DNA of 64,000 nucleotides, taken from assembly GCF_048060115.1 (NCBI RefSeq), contig NZ_JBHMIM010000039.1, forward strand, positions 1-64,000. The letters are read 5' to 3'. The position numbers and the translations under genes were made by a program. Numbering within the stretch: the first letter of the stretch is position 1; each line of letters begins with the position of its first letter. This DNA is from Micromonospora_E sp048060115. GTDB lineage: Bacteria; Actinomycetota; Actinomycetes; Mycobacteriales; Micromonosporaceae. Positions 51,156 to 59,122 of this stretch are shown here, one piece after another. Under the pieces are notes generated by a model. The model saw only the letters and a list, made by a program, of their open reading frames with translations. It was not told the DNA's origin and searched no databases.

Positions 51156-51920
51156 TCAGTGACCGGTGAACCGGGCCGGACGCTTGTCGAGAAAGGCCTC
51201 CATGCCCTCGCGCCGGTCCTCGGTGACGAACAGTGAGTGGAAGACCCGCCGCTCGAACAGCACGCCAGCGGTCACCCCGACCTCCTCGGCCTGGGCGACC
51301 GCCTCGCGGGCCAGCAGCGTTGCCAACTTGCTCTGCGCCGCCACCGTCGCTGCGGCTGCCTGCGCCTCGGCCAGCAGCCGGTCCGCCGGCACCACCCGGG
51401 ACACCAGGCCGAAGCGTTCCGCTTCGGCGGCGTCCAACTGTCGCCCGGTCAGGATCAGATCCATCGCCCGGGCCCGACCCACCAGCCGGGTCAGTCTCTG
51501 GGTGCCGCCCATGCCGGGCATCACCCCGAGCCGCAGCTCCGGCTGGCCGAAGCGGGCGCCCTCCGCGGCGAAGATCAGGTCGCACATCATCGCCAGCTCA
51601 CAACCACCACCGAGGGCGAATCCGGCGACCGCGGCGATCTTCGGAGTACGCAGAGCGGCGAACGCGTCCCAGCCGGCGAAGTGATCCTCCAACGCCACGT
51701 CGAGGAACGACTTGCCGGCCATCTCCCGGATGTCGGCACCGGCAGCGAACGCCTGCTCCGAGCCGGTCACTACGAAGCAGCCCACCCCGGGATCCCGGTC
51801 CAGTGGCCGCAACGCCGCCACCAGTTCGTCCAGCAGCGCGCCGTCCAGCGCGTTGCGTACCTGTGGGCGGCACAGCCGTACGGTGACCACCCGGTCGTCC
51901 TTGTCGATCACGATGTTCAT
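51156..51920 (-). CDS. Enoyl-CoA hydratase/isomerase family protein
   Basis: This 254-aa crotonase-fold protein has the oxyanion-hole segment AAGADIREM, GGGCELAMMCDLIF with Glu108 and GQPELRLGVMPGMGGTQRL with Glu128, the two catalytic Glu of enoyl-CoA hydratases. It would hydrate an enoyl-CoA or carry out a related step. It is the last gene of a three-gene minus-strand operon with a membrane oxidoreductase and an adenylation enzyme. ATG 51920 has GGGAGA upstream. Confidence 0.92.
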   Translation of the reverse strand: MNIVIDKDDRVVTVRLCRPQVRNALDGALLDELVAALRPLDRDPGVGCFVVTGSEQAFAAGADIREMAGKSFLDVALEDHFAGWDAFAALRTPKIAAVAGFALGGGCELAMMCDLIFAAEGARFGQPELRLGVMPGMGGTQRLTRLVGRARAMDLILTGRQLDAAEAERFGLVSRVVPADRLLAEAQAAAATVAAQSKLATLLAREAVAQAEEVGVTAGVLFERRVFHSLFVTEDRREGMEAFLDKRPARFTGH

Positions 51921-51947
51921 TGCATCTCCCTGTCGTCCCATCCGCTG

Positions 51948-53300
51948 TCAGGAATCCCAGATCGCGCCGTACGCAGGAATGCCCCGCCGTTCCAGGCTGT
52001 GCACCACCTGCCAGGTCAGCCGCCGGTTCGAGATGCAGATGACCGCTTCGGCGTCGAACTCGACGTACGCCTGGTAGGCCAGCGTGAGCATGTCCGGCTT
52101 GCCGTCGCGGGCGGTGTCCCACAGCACCGCGTCGCTCTGCCGATCGAGGATCTCGGCCACCAGCTCCTCGCCGAAGGTCTCCCGGTGTCGCCGTGCCGCC
52201 CAGACCAGCCTGGCCGGCACCTGCCCGGCCAGCAGGTGCGGAAGGACCGGGCCGATACCGCTGCCGGTCGCCACGTACACGACGCGGCGGAACAGCGTCT
52301 CGATGTTGGCCACCCCGGCGGTCGGGATTCCCTTGACCCAGACCCGGTCGGGCGTCTCATCGATGAACTGCCCGGTCCAGTCGCCGGCCCGGGAGATCGC
52401 CAGCCGAAATCCGTCGTGCTCCGGTGCCGGCACGTTGGCGAAGGAGTGCCACTGCCGCAGCGGGTTGCGGCTCACCGGGGTGGACGAGCCAGGGAACGGC
52501 GTCACCCCGTGGTTGAACCGGACCAGGGCGACATGCGACGACGGACGAACCACCTCGACAGCGACGCGGCGCAACCGCAGCCAGGGCAGCGCGACGCTCG
52601 CCGTCAGCAGGGCCAGCACCCACGCCTGGGGCATGCCGGCGAGCGCTGCCGGGTGACCGGCCAGCAGCGCGCTCTGCACCCACAGCAGCAGTAGTGCCGC
52701 CCAGCCACCGAAGCGGTGGACCAGTTCGAAGAGGTCGTGGTGGGCCGCCCGAACCGGCGGCAGTGCGGTGGCCACCATCGCCAGCAGTGCGACGGCGACC
52801 GCGAATCCCGTCGACAACGCTGCGGTGCCGCCCGGTCCGCGTTGGACGGTCATCGCGACCAGCTGTGCCAGGAACCAGCCGGTGCCGGCCAGCGCGGCAC
52901 CGACGTGCAGCCCGCCGAAGTGGTACACCTTGCCCAACGTCGCGCGGATTCGCAGCGGCCACCGCACCGGAGCCCGGGTGGCGAGCCAGAAGAAGAAGTT
53001 GATGACGTACTGCTGGCGGACCAGGACGGCCAACGCCACGTTGGCCAGCGCCGCCGCTCCGAGGGCGCTCGCCGCGTCCGGGCCCTGCCACCAGCCGGCG
53101 GTGCCGCCCTGCCACGCCAGCCCGACGTTGCCGGCGAGCACCGCCGCGACCAGTCGGTGGTGGTGCATGAAGCGTGGGTGGGCGAGAAGTCGGCGCAACC
53201 CGGGGACGACCGGCGGCAGCGGCGGCCCGTCAGCCGGCCGGGCGTCCGCCTCGGCGACCGGGGCCGGTACCGGCGGCTGCCGGGTCGACGTGGCGCTCAC
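51948..53300 (-). CDS. Membrane ferredoxin-reductase-like oxidoreductase
   Basis: The 450-aa protein has about six membrane helices between residues 50 and 260 (AALANVALAVLVRQQYVINF, LHVGAALAGTGWFLAQLVAM, GFAVAVALLAMVATALPPV, AALLLLWVQSALLAGHPAAL, AWVLALLTASVALPWL) with His residues (HHDLFELVHRFGG) that might ligate heme, then a cytoplasmic reductase part with a nucleotide-binding motif VVYVATGSGIGPVLPHLL. The plan resembles ferric-reductase-like membrane oxidoreductases, but the flavin motif is weak. GTG 53300 overlaps the stop of the adenylation gene. The operon suggests it modifies a small molecule made by the adenylating enzyme. Confidence 0.65.
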   Translation of the reverse strand: MSATSTRQPPVPAPVAEADARPADGPPLPPVVPGLRRLLAHPRFMHHHRLVAAVLAGNVGLAWQGGTAGWWQGPDAASALGAAALANVALAVLVRQQYVINFFFWLATRAPVRWPLRIRATLGKVYHFGGLHVGAALAGTGWFLAQLVAMTVQRGPGGTAALSTGFAVAVALLAMVATALPPVRAAHHDLFELVHRFGGWAALLLLWVQSALLAGHPAALAGMPQAWVLALLTASVALPWLRLRRVAVEVVRPSSHVALVRFNHGVTPFPGSSTPVSRNPLRQWHSFANVPAPEHDGFRLAISRAGDWTGQFIDETPDRVWVKGIPTAGVANIETLFRRVVYVATGSGIGPVLPHLLAGQVPARLVWAARRHRETFGEELVAEILDRQSDAVLWDTARDGKPDMLTLAYQAYVEFDAEAVICISNRRLTWQVVHSLERRGIPAYGAIWDS

Positions 53301-54958
53301 CTCGCCGCCTCGACCGGAGCGGGCAGTGCCGGCCGGTCGGTGGCGAGCCGCCGCAGCGCCGCCCGGTCCACCTTGCCCCGGCCGGTCATCGGCAGCTCGG
53401 GCAGCGGATGTACGACCGCCGGCACGCAGTAGTAGGGCAGTGCGGCGGCGACCGCGTCGCGGCACCGCTGCGAATCCACCTCGGCGGGAGTGACGAAGCA
53501 GACCAGATCCTGGTCGGTGAGTTTGAGGGTGACCGCCTGCCGGCAGCCGGGCACCGCCTCCAGCACGGCCGAGACCGAGTCCAACTCGACCCGGAAGCCG
53601 CGCACCTTGACCTGGTCGTCGGTGCGGCCCAGGTGCTCCAACTCGCCGTCGGTGGTCCAGCGGCCCAGGTCACGGGTGCGGAACATCAGCCGGCCTCCGC
53701 CGAGGAACGGGTCGAGGGCGTACCGCTGTGCGTTGAGCGGCTCGTTGTCCAGGTAGCCGGCGGAGACGCAGTCCCCACCGGCCCACATCTCGCCCACCTC
53801 GCCGATGCGGCACGGCCGCCCGGCGGGGTCCAGCACGTAGACGGTGTTGTTCGGCGTCGGTCGGCCGATGGTGAGCCGGGCGGCGTCCGGGCGATGCCGC
53901 TGCATGGTGTTGACGATGGTCGTCTCGGTCGGGCCGCAGCAGTTGTAGAAGACGCGGTCGGCGGCCCACCGGTCGGCCAGCGGGCGTGGGCACGGCTCGC
54001 CGGCGACCGCCACCACCTTGACCCGTACGCACCGGTCCGGGTCGATGCGGCTGAGGACGGTGGGGGTGGCGATGACGACGTCGCAGCGGGCGGCGGTGGC
54101 GGTGAGGTCGCGGTCGCGGATGAGTAGCGTCCCGCCGTGGCCGAGACAGCCGAGGATCTCCCAGGCGGCCATGTCGAACGCGACGTTGAGTAGCTGCCCG
54201 ACCCGCCAACCTGGCTGGATGCCGAGGTCACCGGGGCTGGTGAGCAGGATGTTGGCCACGTTGCGGTGGGTCACGGTGACCCCGTTGGGCCGTCCGGTGG
54301 TGCCGGAGGTGAACAGGACGTAGCAGCCGTCGTCGGCCCGGACCGGCCGGGTCGGACGCGCCGGACGGGCGCGCGTCGGCACGGGACGCGCCAGCAGTTC
54401 GTCGACGGCGATCCGGGGCACCCCCGGCAGTTTCGGGACCTGGCCCATCGCGTCGGCCGTGGTGAGCACGGCACGGCACCGAGCGGTCGACATGATCTGC
54501 CGTAGCTGCCCGGCCGGGGCGATCCGGACGTCCTGCGGTACGTAGGCCGCGCCCGCCTTGAGGACGGCCAGAATGGCCACGAGCATGGGGATCGACCGGC
54601 TGGTGAAGACGCCCACGGTGTCCCCGGTCCGTACGCCGAGGGCGATCAGCCGGTGGGCGAGCCGGTCGGCGTGGCCGTCCAGCGCGCGGTAGCTGATCGT
54701 GATCCCGAGGTGTTCGGCCGCGGTGGCATCCGGTGTGGTGCGTGCCCAGTGTTCGATGGCCTGATGGATACGCTTTTGCGGCACCGGCGTGGTCGGTCCC
54801 TGCCCGAATGTGCGGAACAATCGACGGTCCGGCAGCGGAAGATGATTCAGCAGCGGGCCCTGCCAGCCATTTCCTGACGAGGGCCGGGTGATGTTGCGCG
54901 GTCGACCGGCGGTGCGCGGTGGCGCGTCGTCGATCGTGCCGGAGTGGTGCACAGGCAT
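53297..54958 (-). CDS. Stand-alone NRPS-like adenylation enzyme
   Basis: This 553-aa AMP-binding enzyme has the NRPS core motifs: A3 LFTSGTTGRPNGV (215-227), A4 FDMAAWE (261-267), A5 NCCGPTETT, A7/A8 (RTRDLGRWTTDGELEHLGRT, DQVKVRGFRVEL) and A10 LPMTGRGKVDR. The Asp in A4 suggests amino-acid activation. No carrier or condensation domain is present. It is the first gene of a minus-strand operon with a membrane reductase and an enoyl-CoA hydratase homologue. GAGGAG lies seven bases upstream of ATG 54958. The product is unknown. Confidence 0.85.
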   Translation of the reverse strand: MPVHHSGTIDDAPPRTAGRPRNITRPSSGNGWQGPLLNHLPLPDRRLFRTFGQGPTTPVPQKRIHQAIEHWARTTPDATAAEHLGITISYRALDGHADRLAHRLIALGVRTGDTVGVFTSRSIPMLVAILAVLKAGAAYVPQDVRIAPAGQLRQIMSTARCRAVLTTADAMGQVPKLPGVPRIAVDELLARPVPTRARPARPTRPVRADDGCYVLFTSGTTGRPNGVTVTHRNVANILLTSPGDLGIQPGWRVGQLLNVAFDMAAWEILGCLGHGGTLLIRDRDLTATAARCDVVIATPTVLSRIDPDRCVRVKVVAVAGEPCPRPLADRWAADRVFYNCCGPTETTIVNTMQRHRPDAARLTIGRPTPNNTVYVLDPAGRPCRIGEVGEMWAGGDCVSAGYLDNEPLNAQRYALDPFLGGGRLMFRTRDLGRWTTDGELEHLGRTDDQVKVRGFRVELDSVSAVLEAVPGCRQAVTLKLTDQDLVCFVTPAEVDSQRCRDAVAAALPYYCVPAVVHPLPELPMTGRGKVDRAALRRLATDRPALPAPVEAAR

Positions 54959-55280
54959 GGCGTTGCTCCTCGATCCCGTACCGCCTGATGCGGTTCGACA
55001 TATCGATGGTCGCCACTTTTTATGTGAAATTCCTTAGACTTTTTCTTTTGTTGCTGATGAAATACTGGAAATCTAGAAATAGTCGGTAACTCGTTCGGTC
55101 AACCGGCGGATCGGCCAGTGGGTGCCGACGGTCCTCGGCGAGGTGGTCGCCGCCCGGCGACCGAGTCGGCTGGCCGCTGCCCGGGATGCCGTCCGACCTG
55201 TCTGTACGATTTTGTGATGATCCAGCGTTGATCTGCGGTGGCGGATGCCGAACGCTTGCTCACGTTCGTAGACTGGCGCG
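54959..55280. promoter_or_regulatory. AT-rich region between divergent genes
   Basis: This 322-bp gap has an AT-rich core (about 55010-55085, with runs such as CACTTTTTATGTG and GACTTTTTCTTTTG). It separates the minus-strand adenylation operon from rpe and probably contains promoters for both. I see no gene and no confident -35/-10 pair. Confidence 0.45.
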
Positions 55281-55961
55281 GTGACCGCACCAGCGCCGAT
55301 CATCGCGCCGAGCATCCTGGCTGCCGACTTCTCCCGCCTGGCCGACGAGGCCCGGGCGGTCGAGGGAGCAGCCGACTGGTTGCACGTCGACGTGATGGAC
55401 AACCACTTCGTGCCGAACCTCACGATCGGGTTGCCGGTGGTGCAGAGCCTGTTGCCGGTGACGTCGCTGCCGTTCGACGTACACCTGATGATCACCGATC
55501 CGCGTCGCTGGGCGCCCGGCTACGCCGACGCTGGCGCGTACAACGTGACGTTCCACGCCGAGGCCTGTGACGACCCGGTCGCGTTGGCCAAGGAGTTGCG
55601 CTCCGCCGGGGCGAAGGCCGGCCTGGCGATCGACCGGGACACCCCGGTCGAGCAGTACCTCGACCTGCTGCCCAGCTTCGACACGCTGCTGATCATGACG
55701 ATCAAGGCCGGGTTCGGCGGCCAGCGGTTCATCCCGGAGATGCTGGACAAGGTCCGGGCCGCCCGCCGGCATGTCGCCGCCGGTCACCTGGAGTTGCGGA
55801 TCGAGGTCGACGGCGGGATCGCCGCCGACACCATCGAGGCGGCGGCGGCCGCCGGGGCGGACGCCTTCGTCGCCGGCACCGCCGTCTACGGTGCCGAGGA
55901 CCCGGCCGAGGCGGTACGCAAGCTGCGGATCAGCGCCGAACGGACCACGCCACGGTGGTGA
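55281..55961 (+). CDS. rpe: Ribulose-phosphate 3-epimerase
   Basis: Rpe interconverts ribulose-5-phosphate and xylulose-5-phosphate. The 226-aa TIM barrel shows IIAPSILAADFSRLADE, the metal-binding HVDVMDNHFVPNLTIG, DVHLMITDP, IMTIKAGFGGQRFIPEML and EVDGGIAADTIEAAAAAGAD. In many actinobacteria rpe sits upstream of the riboflavin genes, which need ribulose-5-phosphate. It starts at GTG 55281 and overlaps the next gene's start. Confidence 0.95.
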   Translation: MTAPAPIIAPSILAADFSRLADEARAVEGAADWLHVDVMDNHFVPNLTIGLPVVQSLLPVTSLPFDVHLMITDPRRWAPGYADAGAYNVTFHAEACDDPVALAKELRSAGAKAGLAIDRDTPVEQYLDLLPSFDTLLIMTIKAGFGGQRFIPEMLDKVRAARRHVAAGHLELRIEVDGGIAADTIEAAAAAGADAFVAGTAVYGAEDPAEAVRKLRISAERTTPRW

Positions 55962-56920
55962 GCCCGGAGGGGGCCGAGTCCCGGCCGGATCTGATCCTGG
56001 TCGTCGACGACGATGTCGACATCGCCCGATTCGTTGAGGTCAATCTGCGGTTGCACGGCTTCGACGTGAAGCTCGCCCACGACGGCCAGGAAGCACTGGA
56101 GGTCATCGAGCGGCACCGGCCCGATCTGGCCGTGGTCGACCTGATGATGCCCCGCATCTCCGGGTTGGAACTCACCCGCCGGCTGCGCGCCGATCCGATG
56201 ACCGCCGCGTTGCCGATCATCATGTTGACCGCGAAGGGGATGACGGTCGACAAGGTCGTCGGCCTGACCGCCGGCGCTGACGACTACCTGGTCAAACCGT
56301 TCGACACCTCGGAGCTGATCGCCCGGGTGAGTTCCACCCTGCGGCGTAACCGCGAGTACCGGGAGGTCTCGCCGCTGACCGGGCTGCCGGGCAACACCCG
56401 GGTCAGTCGGGAGATCACCGACCGGATCCGCAGCAGCGCCGACTACGCGGTCGGCTACGTCGACATCGACCGGTTCAAGAGCGTCAACGACGTGTACGGG
56501 TTCGGCCGTGGCGACGAGTTCATCACCGCGCTGGCCCGGTGCATGCACCGGGCCGTGGTGGCCGTCGGGTTGCCGCCGGCGTTCCTCGGCCATATCGGCG
56601 GCGACGACTTCGTGGTGGTCTGCGCACCGGAGCAGGTGCGGCCGATCATCGAGCAGGCGATCGTGGCCTTCGAGAAGGCGGCCGACGAGCTCTACGACCC
56701 GTCCGACGCGCAGCGCGGGTACGTCGAGGTGAAGGACCGCCGGGGCAATCTGCAGAAGGCCGCCCTGGTGACGCTCTCGGTGGGGGTGGCGGTGTCGGCC
56801 GGGTCGCGCCGGTTCAGCGAACCACGCGAGATCATCACCGTGGCCAACGAGATGAAGTCGGTGGCCAAGAGCCAGCCCGGCTCGTTCATCGCGGTCGACC
56901 GGCGGCTGTCCACCAGCTGA
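55955..56920 (+). CDS. Response regulator with GGDEF domain
   Basis: The 321-aa protein has an N-terminal receiver (LILVVDDDVDIARFVEVNLR, phospho-Asp in AVVDLMMPRISG, Lys in DDYLVKPFDTSEL) and a C-terminal GGDEF-type domain (GYVDIDRFKSVNDVYGFGRG, GHIGGDDFVVVC). The active-site loop is GGDDF rather than GGDEF; a variant loop of this kind can still be active, so it may make cyclic di-GMP when phosphorylated. GTG 55955 and 55958 both overlap the rpe stop. No kinase is nearby. Confidence 0.88.
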   Translation: MVSPEGAESRPDLILVVDDDVDIARFVEVNLRLHGFDVKLAHDGQEALEVIERHRPDLAVVDLMMPRISGLELTRRLRADPMTAALPIIMLTAKGMTVDKVVGLTAGADDYLVKPFDTSELIARVSSTLRRNREYREVSPLTGLPGNTRVSREITDRIRSSADYAVGYVDIDRFKSVNDVYGFGRGDEFITALARCMHRAVVAVGLPPAFLGHIGGDDFVVVCAPEQVRPIIEQAIVAFEKAADELYDPSDAQRGYVEVKDRRGNLQKAALVTLSVGVAVSAGSRRFSEPREIITVANEMKSVAKSQPGSFIAVDRRLSTS

Positions 56921-56948
56921 CCTCGGTATTCCCCGTTCAGTCGGCCTG

Positions 56949-56968
56949 ACTGTCAGCTATCTGACAGT
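56949..56968 (+). terminator. Hairpin after the GGDEF response-regulator gene
   Basis: ACTGTCAG and CTGACAGT form an 8-bp perfect stem around a CTAT loop, 28 bp after the stop. A following T-run is short (TTG). It may end the rpe operon transcript upstream of the riboswitch. Confidence 0.5.
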
Positions 56969-57036
56969 TGTGAAGTCGGTCGCGTCCCTGGCGGCAGCCT
57001 CCGGTATCCGTGTAACACTCGAATCAGTACCCACCA

Positions 57037-57221
57037 CGCGCTGGCGGGACTCGGTGAAATTCCGAACCGGCGGTGATCCACGGCACCAGCTGTGGTCAGC
57101 CCGCGACCCGGACGTCACACGACGTCCGGTGGACCTGGTGAGAACCCAGGGCCGACGGTTGGGCCAGACCGTGCCGATCCGGCATGGACCAGCCCAGACA
57201 GTCCGGATGGGAGACAGCGCG
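57037..57221 (+). promoter_or_regulatory. FMN riboswitch (RFN element)
   Basis: This aptamer senses flavin mononucleotide and controls the rib operon. The conserved cores are present: GGTGAAATTCCGAACCGGCG, AGCCCGCGA, GAGAACCCAGGGCCGACGGT and CAGTCCGGATGGGAGACAG. The P1 stem pairs 57037-57043 with 57215-57221. A variable stem GGACGTC/GACGTCC lies near 57110-57127. It ends about 194 nt before the ribD start. Confidence 0.95.
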
Positions 57222-57414
57222 CGGAACGGACGCTCTGGTGTGGCGTGCCGAACGGCACCGCCATGCCCGTGCAGCGCCCCGGGGCCGGTCTGTCGTGGCC
57301 GCGCACCGAGGTGATCCGCCGCCGCATCCGCTGTCGCCGCCGTCCACCGACGGGCCGGCACCTCCCACCCGCCGCCGCGCACCCCGGCAGGCAGGCGAGG
57401 AGAAACAGACAGCC
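57222..57414 (+). promoter_or_regulatory. Riboswitch expression platform and ribD leader
   Basis: This 193-nt stretch between the aptamer and ribD contains GC hairpins, for example GGCGTGCC-GAAC-GGCACCGCC around 57245-57270. It has no T-run, so control could be on transcript stability, Rho or translation. GAGGAG lies about 12 bases before the ribD ATG. Confidence 0.45.
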
Positions 57415-58476
57415 ATGGCGATCCTCTCCGAGCACGATGCGATGCGACGTGCCGTCGACCTCGCCGTACGCGGCCTTGGCTCAGTGAGCCCCAATCCGAT
57501 CGTCGGTTGCGTCCTGCTCGACGGCACCGGCCATGTCGTCGGCGAAGGCTTCCACGCCTACGCCGGCGGACCACACGCCGAGATCGTCGCCCTGGCCCAG
57601 GCCGGCGACCGCGCCCGCGGCGGCACCGCCGTGATCACCCTCGAACCCTGCAACCACATCGGCCGCACCGGACGCTGCTCGACCGCACTGGTCGCCGCCG
57701 GTCTCGCCCGCGTCGTGCTCGCCGTACCCGACCCCAACCCGATCGCCGCCGGCGGCGCCGACACGCTGCGCGCCGCCGGCATCGACGTCTCGGTCGGACT
57801 GGGCGCAGACGAGGCCGAAGCCGCCAACATCGCCTGGCTCACCGCCGTGCGTCGTCGCCGGCCCTACATCACCTGGAAGTACGCCGCCACCCTCGACGGC
57901 CGATCCGCTGCCACCGACGGCACCAGCATGTGGATCACCTCGGAAGCGGCCCGCACCGACGTTCACGCGCTGCGTGGCACCGCCGACGCGATCATCGCCG
58001 GGGTCGGCACCGTGCTCGCTGACGACCCCCGGCTCACCGCCCGCAACCCGCGCGACGGCAGCCTCGCCGTCCGGCAACCGCTGCGGGTCGTCGTCGACAG
58101 CTCCGGGCGTACCCCCGCCGACGCCCGGGTCCGCGACGCCGCCGCGCCCACCTGGATCGCCACCACCGCGGACGTCGGCGCCGACCACCTCGGCCGGGTC
58201 GACATCACCGCCCTGCTGAGCGCGCTCTACGACCGCGGTATCCGGTCCGCGCTGCTCGAAGGCGGCCCGGCGCTCGCCGGGGCGTTCCTGCGGGCCAACC
58301 TGGTCGACCGGGTCGTCGGCTACCTCGCCCCCAGGCTGCTCGGTGCCGGTGCCGCCGCGCTCGGTGACGCCGGTGTGCGCACCATCGCCGAGGCCATCGA
58401 CCTGACCATCGTCGATGTCACCCAGGTCGGCCCCGACCTGCGGATCACCGCCGAACCCCGGCAGAAAGAGGGCTGA
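57415..58476 (+). CDS. ribD: Bifunctional diaminohydroxyphosphoribosylaminopyrimidine deaminase / reductase
   Basis: RibD carries out the second and third steps of riboflavin synthesis from GTP. The N-terminal cytidine-deaminase-like domain has the zinc motif HAEIVALAQ and GTAVITLEPCNHIGRTGRC; the C-terminal reductase domain begins near RRPYITWKYAATLDGRSAAT and contains LLEGGPALAGAFL for NADPH binding. The 353-aa length fits. It is the first gene after the FMN riboswitch and begins the rib operon. Confidence 0.95.
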   Translation: MAILSEHDAMRRAVDLAVRGLGSVSPNPIVGCVLLDGTGHVVGEGFHAYAGGPHAEIVALAQAGDRARGGTAVITLEPCNHIGRTGRCSTALVAAGLARVVLAVPDPNPIAAGGADTLRAAGIDVSVGLGADEAEAANIAWLTAVRRRRPYITWKYAATLDGRSAATDGTSMWITSEAARTDVHALRGTADAIIAGVGTVLADDPRLTARNPRDGSLAVRQPLRVVVDSSGRTPADARVRDAAAPTWIATTADVGADHLGRVDITALLSALYDRGIRSALLEGGPALAGAFLRANLVDRVVGYLAPRLLGAGAAALGDAGVRTIAEAIDLTIVDVTQVGPDLRITAEPRQKEG

Positions 58477-58480
58477 GTCG

Positions 58481-59122
58481 ATGTTTACCGGGATCATCGA
58501 GGAGCTGGGCGAAGCCGCCGGGATCACCTGGCAGGGCGACAGCGGGGTACTCACCGTGCGCGGGCCGCTGGTCGCCGCCGACGCCCGGCACGGTGACTCC
58601 ATCGCCGTCGACGGCGTCTGCCTCACCGTCGTCGCCGTCGACGGCGAGCGGTTCACCGTCGACGTCATGCGGGAGACCTTCGACCGCAGCTCCCTGGGCG
58701 CCCTGCGTCCGGGCGAGCCCGTCAACCTGGAACGGGCCGCAACCCTGGCCACCCGCCTCGGCGGGCACCTGGTGCAGGGCCACGTCGACGGCGTCGGCAC
58801 CGTGTTGTCCCGTACCCCGGGCGAACGGTGGGAACAGGTCCGGTTCAGCCTGCCGGCCGGTCTGGAGCGCTACGTCGTCGAGAAGGGCTCGATCACCGTC
58901 GACGGCATTTCGTTGACCGTGATGGAGGTGCACGACGGCGACGCCGACCGGACCGACGACACCGGCTGGTTCAGCGTCGGACTGATCCCCACCACACTGC
59001 AACTCACCACCCTCGGTCGGGCACCGGTCGGGGCACTGGTCAACCTGGAGGTCGACGTGATCGCGAAGTATGTGGCGAAGCAACTCGGCAGCGTGCCGGC
59101 GACCAGCGGGGTCCGCGCGTGA
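58481..59122 (+). CDS. ribE: Riboflavin synthase alpha chain
   Basis: Riboflavin synthase dismutates two lumazines to riboflavin. The 213-aa protein has two homologous lumazine-binding halves: MFTGIIEELGEAAGITWQG with GDSIAVDGVCLTVV, and GGHLVQGHVDGVGTVLSRTP with GSITVDGISLTVME. It lies 4 bp after ribD, and its stop overlaps the GTG start of ribBA. Confidence 0.95.
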   Translation: MFTGIIEELGEAAGITWQGDSGVLTVRGPLVAADARHGDSIAVDGVCLTVVAVDGERFTVDVMRETFDRSSLGALRPGEPVNLERAATLATRLGGHLVQGHVDGVGTVLSRTPGERWEQVRFSLPAGLERYVVEKGSITVDGISLTVMEVHDGDADRTDDTGWFSVGLIPTTLQLTTLGRAPVGALVNLEVDVIAKYVAKQLGSVPATSGVRA

